From the NCBI GenBank assembly GCA_026954325.1, contig JAIXKK010000077.1, positions 1 through 39,822 of the forward strand: 39,822 nucleotides of DNA. Direction: 5' to 3'. Under the pieces are notes generated by a model. That model was given only the letters and a program-made list of their open reading frames with translations, ran no database searches and was not told where the DNA came from. Both the position numbers and the translations under genes were made by a program. Of this stretch, positions 10,480 through 17,118 are shown one piece after another. Each line of letters begins with the position of its first letter. Positions within the stretch are counted from its first letter, which is position 1. Source of the stretch: Bryobacterales bacterium. Its GTDB lineage: Bacteria; Acidobacteriota; Terriglobia; Bryobacterales; Bryobacteraceae.

Positions 10480-12215
10480 TCAGGTGAGAGGAACCAGACG
10501 AACCCATTCGAGCGTCATCGCCGGCCTGCCCGTTATCGAAGCCTTTACTTGCAGCCGCTGCTCCCCGGCTTCCAGGCGAAACTCGCCCGCCGTCACCGTA
10601 CGGAACACCATCTCGCCGCCGGTGTTCACTGTCTTCCCCGTCAACTGCGCTTTGCCTGCCGACACGGTGTACTCGGCGCCGGCCGCGCCGCGCGCGGCGC
10701 CGTAACTCAACTCCACCTTGTAGCGGCCCGCCTTCGGCACGGAAACCCTCCACACCGGCACGTCATCCGCGCGAGTCCACTTCGTGAGGAACACATGTCC
10801 GAGGAAGTTCTCCTTCTTCGCACGCTGCCCGAACTGCGTCTCGATTTCTGAAGACTCCACACCGAGGTGCAGCACACCCTTCTCATCCGGCTGAATGACG
10901 TACGGCTCCACCATGGGAGCACCGTCGAGCGTCAGCGCCACTACCGACGCCACTTCGTCCGGCGCCTGGGAGGGAAGCTCCACCAGCACGTCGTTCCCCT
11001 CGCGGGAGGTGCGCGGCAGCGAACCTTCGACGCCGAGTATCCGGGCCGATTGCACCAGGTTCTTCAACCCCGGCGCCCGCAGCCGCCGGTCCGCGGGCCA
11101 TTGGAACACGTGCAGGTAAAGCACGTTGTCTTTCACCGTCGCCCGGCCGAAAAATGGCAGGCGGGCAAAGGGGCTGGCCGTTGTTCCGTAGATCGCCTCC
11201 GAATTCACCGCCATCCACTTGCCCATCGCCTTGAGCCGCGTCGTGAATTCGTCCTGAATCCGCCCGTCCGGCATCGGCCCCACGTTCAACAACAGATTTC
11301 CGCCCTTGCTCACCACCTCGATCAGCATCCGGATGAGATCACGCGATGTCTTGAACTCCGTCTCGTACTTGTTGTATCCCCAGCCATCGGTATTGATGGT
11401 CACGCACGATTCCCAGAGGATCGGCTTGCCGGAGGGATCTTTCATGCCGGTTGCGGGGACGAACTGCTCCGGAGTCCCGAAGTCGGCTTTATTGCCGGGT
11501 TCCCGCTTGAACAGCCGGTCATTGATGAGCGTCTTCGGCGACGTTTGCCGGATGAAGTCGTAGATTTCGTCTGACCGCATCTCCGCGGTCGAGTGCTCCC
11601 ATTCGCCGTCGAACCACAGCACCGCGACATCTCCGTAGCCGGTGAGCAATTCCCGCAGTTGCTCCTTCATGAAGCCGATGTACTTATCGAGGTTCCCGCC
11701 CTTGTTCGGCTCCTTCACCTCCCATGACCGCTTCGGCACGTAGTCCGGGTTGTGCCAGTCCATGATGGAGTGGTAAAAACCAAGCCGCATTCCGCGCCGC
11801 GCCGCCGCCCGGGAGAGCATCTTCAAAGGATCGCCCGCATACGGCGTCATCTCCATGTCGTAGTCGCTTACCTCGCTGCGGTAGATGCTGAACCCGTCGT
11901 GGTGTTTCGGGTGACCACCATATAGCGCGCGCAGGCGTTTTGCGCCAAAGCCACCCACGCGTCGGGATCGAAATTCACCGGATTGAACCGCCGCGCATAC
12001 TCGTCGTACTCCGCCTGCGGAATGTGAAACATCTCCCGGCTCCATTCATGCCGGCCGATAACGGAGTAGGCCCCCCAGTGGACGAACATTCCGAACTTCG
12101 CGTCGCGGAACCATTGCGTGCGATCGGGCGACGAGATCGAGGGGTGAATCGAGGACTGCGCAGCCAGCGCTCCGGCGGCGAGAATCGCCGCCAGGGTAAG
12201 GCGGTGGAACTTCAT
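10480..12215 (-). pseudogene. Secreted GH29 alpha-L-fucosidase interrupted by a one-base frameshift
   Basis: The 5' part begins at ATG 12215 with a signal peptide (KFHRLTLAAILAAGALAAQS) and GH29 sequence (WFRDAKFGMFVHWGAYSV, FDPDAWVALAQNACARYMVVT). The frame then runs into nonsense, while the next frame continues with KHHDGFSIYRSEVSDYDM to a stop at 10480. The expected family motif is VTTKHHDGF, so about one base is missing near 11908-11910. The rest is normal: GFYHSIMDWHNPDY, AVLWFDGEW with the likely nucleophile aspartate, LLLNVGPMPDGRI, and a C-terminal beta-sandwich. GH29 enzymes release alpha-L-fucose from glycans in the periplasm or outside the cell. This is either a recent pseudogene or a sequencing error. 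TACAAT lies six bases before the ATG. Confidence 0.85.
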
Positions 12216-12253
12216 GGCTGTATTGTAGCCAACCCCAGGCGGAATATGATTGC

Positions 12254-13369
12254 TTACGCGGAGTACCTGGCAACCGCCTCCTCGTCGAGTTCCACTCCTA
12301 ACCCCGGAGCACGGGGAACGATCGCATAACTATCCTTGATGGGGATGGGATTCACGATCAGGTCATCCACACGCTGGTGAGAAAGAATGTCGCTCGGTAG
12401 CGTGCAGTTGCCTGCCGCCGCGCACGAATGCATCATTGCGGCGTCTTTGATGCCAAGTTCGTGCCCCGAGCCATGCCAGCAGGCCATGCCTAGCGCTCCA
12501 GCCAGCGCGGCATTGATGACAAAGCTCATCATGGACGGCGACGGGCCGGTATTGATCAATTTGCAGGAGCCGAGCTTCGCGGCCTCCACCATGTGCCTGG
12601 CGTTATGCGGAGTGAGGGTGATGGCTGTCCGGACCGCGGCGGCGATCTTTGCCATCTCGCCCAGGTCGTCCACCGGATCTTCGATCGTGCGCATGTTACC
12701 GATCTGATCGAGCGCCCGCGCAATGGGCAGGAACTCTTCCGCGGTCTTGTAGTGCCGGTTGAAGTCGACTGTGATCTTCACATCCGGCGCCGCTTCCTTT
12801 ACCGCCCGCACCGCTTCCACGATGGGGTCGCCCGGCCGGCCTTTCATCTTCAAGGATGTAAACCCGCCTTTCAGCGTGCGTTGGGCCACCCGTTTGGCAT
12901 CCACGGGGTTCTTTCGGCCGCACCAGTACGGCACATAGACTTTCTCCTGCGCGAGGCCTCCCAGCAACTGATAGACGGGCCAACCGAACGCCCTGCCGAT
13001 CACGTCATAGAGTGCGATCTCATAGGCGGACCGTGTCTGGCTGTTGGGCAGCTTGAGGCGCTGCAGGTTGAGATCGAGTGCGTTCTGCCCCTCCAGATGC
13101 CGGGCATTCTCCAATGCGCCCGCCTTGGGCACGTTTCGCGGCGATTCTCCAATGCCGGACAGTCCCGAGTCCGTATGGAGTCTGACGATAATTTTCGGAC
13201 CCTTCGGGAACTCTGACAGAGAATCGGGATCGAACTCGGGGCTGTTGATGATGTCCAACGCTATCGCGGTCTGGAGCAGGATGAACTCGGCATCTGGTCC
13301 GCGCCGGGTGGAGCCAAGGTGGCCTGGTTCAACGACCCGGACGGGAACATCCTCAGCATCTCGCGGCAC
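12254..13369 (-). CDS. Mandelate racemase/muconate lactonizing enzyme family protein, possibly 5'-truncated
   Basis: The open frame gives 371 residues from GTG 13369. Enolase-superfamily features: KIIVRLHTDSGLSGIGES (N-terminal cap), ALYDVIGRAFGWPVYQLLGG, the KxK catalytic pair in TSLKMKG, metal ligands in ITVDFNRHY and RTIEDPVDDLGE, and the C-terminal barrel region. The usual third ligand motif DE is not evident; ITLTPHN stands there. Such enzymes abstract an alpha-proton from a carboxylate, usually in sugar-acid metabolism. The first 36 or so residues (MPRDAEDVPVRVV...) do not look like the family: they are the antisense of a glyoxalase-like remnant at 13262-13369. Homology starts near 13258, where a TTG codon could serve as start. 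The original 5' end was probably lost. Confidence 0.75.
   Translation of the reverse strand: MPRDAEDVPVRVVEPGHLGSTRRGPDAEFILLQTAIALDIINSPEFDPDSLSEFPKGPKIIVRLHTDSGLSGIGESPRNVPKAGALENARHLEGQNALDLNLQRLKLPNSQTRSAYEIALYDVIGRAFGWPVYQLLGGLAQEKVYVPYWCGRKNPVDAKRVAQRTLKGGFTSLKMKGRPGDPIVEAVRAVKEAAPDVKITVDFNRHYKTAEEFLPIARALDQIGNMRTIEDPVDDLGEMAKIAAAVRTAITLTPHNARHMVEAAKLGSCKLINTGPSPSMMSFVINAALAGALGMACWHGSGHELGIKDAAMMHSCAAAGNCTLPSDILSHQRVDDLIVNPIPIKDSYAIVPRAPGLGVELDEEAVARYSA
13262..13369 (+). pseudogene. 3' remnant of a glyoxalase/VOC-family gene
   Basis: The plus frame reads GLEQDELGIWSAPGGAKVAW followed by FNDPDGNILSISRH, which is the hallmark C-terminus of VOC (glyoxalase/bleomycin-resistance) proteins. 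Only about 36 codons remain. The frame has no stop at the expected place and runs into the antisense of the Uma2 gene; upstream it runs into the antisense of the racemase-like gene. I read it as a deletion scar joining three formerly separate genes. Confidence 0.55.
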
Positions 13370-13375
13370 CGAGCG

Positions 13376-13999
13376 CTACAGTTGCGGATTCCAGACCCGA
13401 GCCAGATCCAGCGTGAAGCCGGGCATTTCCGGCTCAGCGGACACCGCCGCGGGCTTCTCCAGAATCTCCGGAGTCTTTCCCGGCCGGTACACAGATACGC
13501 GCTGCTCTACGGGGTCGATCAGCCAGCCCAATTGCGCCCCGTTGCCCAAATACTCCCCCATTTTGGCCTTCAGCGCCGCCAACCGGTCGCTCTTCGAGCG
13601 CAACTCCACGACAAAGTCGGGACACAGGGGCAGGTATTCTTCCTTCTCTTCCGGGCGCAACGCGGCGAGCCGCGAATTCCGCACCCAGGAGGCGTCGGGA
13701 GAACGGTTCGAACCGTTGGGCAGGTCGAAACCCGCCGACGAGTCAAACGCCGACCCGCTCCTGTCCTGGTTAGCCCAGTTCCCAAGCTGTCGCGTGATCT
13801 CCGCGTTTTGAAGCCCGCCGCGGGCATGCGCCGGAGGCATGAGGATGACGTCTCCTTCCGCGGTCCGCTCAATGCGGAAGTCAGGATTGGCCTGCACGAA
13901 GTCTGCGTACTCCCTGCGGCCGATCGGCCGCGTGAATTGGAAGAGCACTCCCTGCTCCTCCAAATCCAATCCCTCGAGACTGACCGGCATCCGGCTCAT
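13376..13999 (-). CDS. Uma2-family (DUF820) nuclease-like protein
   Basis: The product has 207 residues. The Uma2 pattern of a PD-(D/E)XK fold is present: YADFVQANPDFRIERTAEGD, VILMPPAHARGG, the first acidic motif NRSPDASWV, and CPDFVVELRSKSDRLA with the catalytic Asp and Glu. LGWLIDPVEQRVSVYRPG is typical of the family C-terminus. Members are common as multi-copy genes in cyanobacteria, Acidobacteriota and other phyla; their role is not established. ATG 13999 is used; ATG 13990 is an alternative. TATGAT lies nine bases upstream of 13999 and no Shine-Dalgarno is seen, so a very short leader is possible. The gene ends beside the deletion scar, but its own frame appears complete. Confidence 0.85.
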   Translation of the reverse strand: MSRMPVSLEGLDLEEQGVLFQFTRPIGRREYADFVQANPDFRIERTAEGDVILMPPAHARGGLQNAEITRQLGNWANQDRSGSAFDSSAGFDLPNGSNRSPDASWVRNSRLAALRPEEKEEYLPLCPDFVVELRSKSDRLAALKAKMGEYLGNGAQLGWLIDPVEQRVSVYRPGKTPEILEKPAAVSAEPEMPGFTLDLARVWNPQL

Positions 14000-14024
14000 T
14001 CACTCGCGATCATAGCACGCGGAT

Positions 14025-14708
14025 TTACTGCACCATCTCCGCTTCAATCGCCACCGTGGCGCGCACATCCACGTTCCCCACTTCGATCGGCGTGGGTGTT
14101 CCAGCCACGGCCGAAGTGCGCGCGTCAAACGGCGTCACCACCACGGAGGACCCCTCCTGCGCGATGGTGAAATTCCCCAACCGCAGGCCCAGTCCGCCGA
14201 CGATCGCCTCCGCGTCCGCCTTGGCCTGCATCGTCGCCATCCGCAGCGCCTGCATGCGCGCCGGTTGTGGATCCTTCAGCGAGAAACTGATGCCCGGAAT
14301 GTTCGTTGCCCCGGCCTGCACGGCGGTATCGATCACGCGCCCCGGAAGATTGAGATCATTCAACGTCACCTGAATCGTGTTGCTCGCCGTGTAGCCCGCC
14401 AGACGCGCCGGGTTGCCCTCATAGCGCGGGCTTAAAGAGTAGTTCAGCGTCCGAATGTCCGCATTCGCGCCGAGCAGACCGCGCAGGTCCCCCAGCACTT
14501 TCGATGTCGCGGTGGCGTTCTGGTCGCTCGCATCCTGCGCCGTCTGCGCTTGCGTCGTCACACCCACGCTCACCTTCGCCTGATCGGGTTTAATGGACAC
14601 CACGCCATCGCCGGATGCTCGCACCACCGCCCGGCGAGGACCTACCTGGCCAAAGGCCGCGACGGCAAAGAAGGCAGCGGCGCCCAGAGAAAGAAGGGAT
14701 CGAAACAT
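14025..14708 (-). CDS. SIMPL domain (DUF541) periplasmic protein
   Basis: The product has 227 residues. ATG 14708 follows GGAGGT at six bases; the much longer open frame reaching to 15014 is spurious. A signal peptide is present (FRSLLSLGAAAFFAVAAFGQ). The mature part matches SIMPL proteins: VRASGDGVVSIKPDQAKVSV near the N-terminus, YTASNTIQVTLNDLN, and the helical MQALRMATMQAKADAEAIVG region. E. coli YggE is a family member linked to oxidative stress; the biochemical function is unknown. It follows the CehA-type gene on the same strand with a 37-bp gap, so co-transcription is possible. Confidence 0.9.
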   Translation of the reverse strand: MFRSLLSLGAAAFFAVAAFGQVGPRRAVVRASGDGVVSIKPDQAKVSVGVTTQAQTAQDASDQNATATSKVLGDLRGLLGANADIRTLNYSLSPRYEGNPARLAGYTASNTIQVTLNDLNLPGRVIDTAVQAGATNIPGISFSLKDPQPARMQALRMATMQAKADAEAIVGGLGLRLGNFTIAQEGSSVVVTPFDARTSAVAGTPTPIEVGNVDVRATVAIEAEMVQ

Positions 14709-14745
14709 AGACAAACCTCCATCAATGCGGGACGCGGAGTCAGCC

Positions 14746-16407
14746 TTACTGTAGCAGTTTCCGGTAGACGGCGCGCGCCTGTGCGATGTTACGAATCGCC
14801 TCCCCCTTGGCCTCCCCGGAAGGAAAGCGAGCCTCCCCTTCGGCCCATCGCTCGAGGAAGCCCAACTGCTCCAGAAACAGCCGCGCCGAATCCGCCGCCG
14901 CCGCCGGCCGCCCATCCGCCTCCAGGTAAACCGGCGACGAGTGCGCGAACACCGGTTGCTTCCACCACGTGGCGCCGTACGGCAGCATCTTGCGGCCATG
15001 CGCCCGCGCGGCAATCCATCCGCCGCGCTCGAGCGTCATATTCTTCTCGATCACCGCTTCCCGATGCGCGCCTCCCGGCTTCGCCGAAGCGATCACCTTC
15101 CCGTTATGGATAATCTCCAAAACGTCGTACGGCTCGATGGAAGCCGCGCGCGCATGGATCTTCACCGCCACCGGCTTGTCTCCGAACCGGATGGTCTCTC
15201 CCGGCCCAGTCCCGTTCACGCTGAACTCGAGCAGCGGGTAGGTGGATACGAACGTGTGCCCCTTGCGGATCCCCTCGATCCAGGAATCGTAGCTTAACGG
15301 ACCGTCCGTCCGCACATACGTCCGCGCGCTTCCGAGCGGTGGATTGATCGCCATCTTGTCCGACCCCGATGACATCGAAACATGGAAGCCGCAGTTCAGG
15401 TAGTGATAATACGTTTCCACCGGCGCCATCTTGTACACGCGCGGCCCATGCATCTTGTAGATGTCCACCAGAATCGGATGATGCTCGAACGGGCTGCCCG
15501 TCGTCAACAGATCGATGGAATCCACCTTTCCCAGGGCAATATCCAGCGGAGCCTCGAGCGAAGGATAGGGCCAGTGCGCCCACGTCACCAGCGCCCCCTG
15601 ATCCCGCGCGTCCGTCATCGCCTGGAACATCCACGGCCAGTCGAATCCGCCCACGCCCCCTTCCCGCAACCCGCCCGTCGACACCGGCCACACGATCGAC
15701 TTCAGGTTCTGGAAGATGATGTGCGCCAGCAGCCCGTGCCGGAACTCCTCTCCTGTCTTGACGAAGTAGCGGCTGTCGGAAACCGGCTGCAACTCGAGCC
15801 CGCGGAAATGCTCCACGTTCTGAAAATGCCCGTCCCCCGCCCGGCCGTTGCGGTACCCGCCCTTGAGCAGCAGCAGGCTGCACACCCGCAGCCCCTCGCA
15901 TTCCATCTCGTAGCGGATGCCCGCCGGATCCGGGAAATGCATGTGCGTGTCGCCGGGATACCACCCCTTGGCCTCGAAGTCCTCGAATTTCTTCATGTCC
16001 AGCCGCACCGCTTGGCCCGCCGCCGCGGTAATTTCCACCGTCTTCACCACCGGCGCATATTCGTATCCCTTGCGCGCCTCGAAGGTGTAGCGCCCGGCCG
16101 GCAGGTCAATGAGCTGGCCGTCATATACATAGGCATGCAGTTCGTAAAGCGACGTCTCCGCATCCCCCAGCAACAGGTCGCCGGCCATCCGCCTGGTTGG
16201 ATCGGGAAGCGACAGATGCCCGAGAGGCGCAAAGTAGTCCCCGGCTTCGTCCACCACCCGCAGCCGCACGCCCGCGGGTTGGCCGGACCCGTCCCGCACT
16301 TCGATCCGCACCCGCGCCTGGCCGGGATACGGCTCGCGGCTGGGAAACTGCGCCAGCGTCAACAACGCAGCGAACAGGGAGGCCGGAATCGCTCGTCTCA
16401 TCGGCAT
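14746..16407 (-). CDS. Secreted CehA/McbA-family metallohydrolase (PHP-like)
   Basis: The product has about 553 residues. GGGAGG at 16423-16418 supports a start at GTG 16410 or ATG 16407; I chose the ATG. A signal peptide (AIPASLFAALLTLAQ) is followed by a carboxypeptidase-regulatory-like beta domain (RVRIEVRDGSGQPAGVRLRV, LPAGRYTFEARKGYEY). The metallohydrolase domain begins with GWYPGDTHMHF, whose HxH binds metal, and continues with ALVTWAHWPYPS and VSMSSGSDKMA. CehA and McbA are carbamate hydrolases of pesticide degraders, but most relatives have unknown natural substrates. No promoter is evident. The protein is probably periplasmic or extracellular. Confidence 0.85.
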   Translation of the reverse strand: MPMRRAIPASLFAALLTLAQFPSREPYPGQARVRIEVRDGSGQPAGVRLRVVDEAGDYFAPLGHLSLPDPTRRMAGDLLLGDAETSLYELHAYVYDGQLIDLPAGRYTFEARKGYEYAPVVKTVEITAAAGQAVRLDMKKFEDFEAKGWYPGDTHMHFPDPAGIRYEMECEGLRVCSLLLLKGGYRNGRAGDGHFQNVEHFRGLELQPVSDSRYFVKTGEEFRHGLLAHIIFQNLKSIVWPVSTGGLREGGVGGFDWPWMFQAMTDARDQGALVTWAHWPYPSLEAPLDIALGKVDSIDLLTTGSPFEHHPILVDIYKMHGPRVYKMAPVETYYHYLNCGFHVSMSSGSDKMAINPPLGSARTYVRTDGPLSYDSWIEGIRKGHTFVSTYPLLEFSVNGTGPGETIRFGDKPVAVKIHARAASIEPYDVLEIIHNGKVIASAKPGGAHREAVIEKNMTLERGGWIAARAHGRKMLPYGATWWKQPVFAHSSPVYLEADGRPAAAADSARLFLEQLGFLERWAEGEARFPSGEAKGEAIRNIAQARAVYRKLLQ

Positions 16408-16516
16408 CACCGCCTATCCTCCCACAACTTCGCTTCGAAGGGCTGCTTATCTTGAAACCGCCCCGAAGCCGGTTGTGTGCTACAGTTGAGCCGTCGCGTC
16501 CTGCCTGGAGGGTTTC

Positions 16517-17113
16517 ATGCTCAGGGCGTTGCTCCTTCTTCTCTTCCTTGCTCCGTACGCGCCCGCTGTCTACACGCTCGATGAGAACAACACCGTTCCG
16601 CGGGAACTCGTCGGCGTGCGTGTCCTCTTCGACGGCATTCCCGCTCCGGTCCTCTACGTGTCCAGCAACCAGATCAACGTGGTTTCTCCCTTCGCGATAT
16701 CCGGACGTAGCGCTACCGTCATCCGTGTGCGGCGTGAAGGTCTCGAAGTCAGCGCCACCCGGGAGGTGTGGGATGCCGCGCTCGCCATGTTCCGCGATAC
16801 CGCGGTATTTCACACGAACCCCGGCGGAGCCGTCACCATGACGCTCCTCGCCACCGGAGCGGGGTTGATGGCGCCCCTTCCCATGGATGGATCACTGGGA
16901 AACGGCGGGACCCGCATAGCCGGAAATTTCACCGCGGAATTCGTCATCGGGACTGGCGTCCTCGCGGTCTATCGGTACACCCTCCCTGTCACCGTTAGCG
17001 ACGTTCCCGGAGTGGTGCAAGGCGTCGTGCAATTGACCATAGACATCGGCAACCACCCCCTCGGGCTGGGCTGTCACGTCCACATTGGCGTGGACAACAT
17101 ACCCTGCTACTAG
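16517..17113 (+). CDS. Secreted stand-alone domain of the Solibacter C-terminal type
   Basis: The product has 198 residues. ATG 16517 follows GGAGGG at four bases, and TACAGT further upstream (about 16481) could be a -10 box. A signal peptide (LRALLLLLFLAPYAPA) leads into ELVGVRVLFDGIPAPVLYVS and SNQINVVSPF. These match the domain, usually at the C-terminus of large secreted Solibacter proteins, that has the pattern V-x-F-x-G-x-x-A-P-L-x-Y-x-x-x-x-Q-I-N-x-x-V-P. Here the domain stands alone instead of ending a long repeat protein. Function is unknown. It converges on the M14 peptidase gene with 5 bp between stops. Confidence 0.75.
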   Translation: MLRALLLLLFLAPYAPAVYTLDENNTVPRELVGVRVLFDGIPAPVLYVSSNQINVVSPFAISGRSATVIRVRREGLEVSATREVWDAALAMFRDTAVFHTNPGGAVTMTLLATGAGLMAPLPMDGSLGNGGTRIAGNFTAEFVIGTGVLAVYRYTLPVTVSDVPGVVQGVVQLTIDIGNHPLGLGCHVHIGVDNIPCY

Positions 17114-17118
17114 CGGCG

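Noticed and set aside
11902..11915. Programmed -1 frameshift in the fucosidase gene
   Set aside because: No X-XXY-YYZ heptamer or downstream structure is apparent, and GH29 genes are not known to use frameshifting.
14709..15014. Extended N-terminus of the SIMPL gene
   Set aside because: The segment is Arg-rich and antiparallel in composition to the CehA-type gene it overlaps; a GGAGGT site and signal peptide fix the start at 14708.
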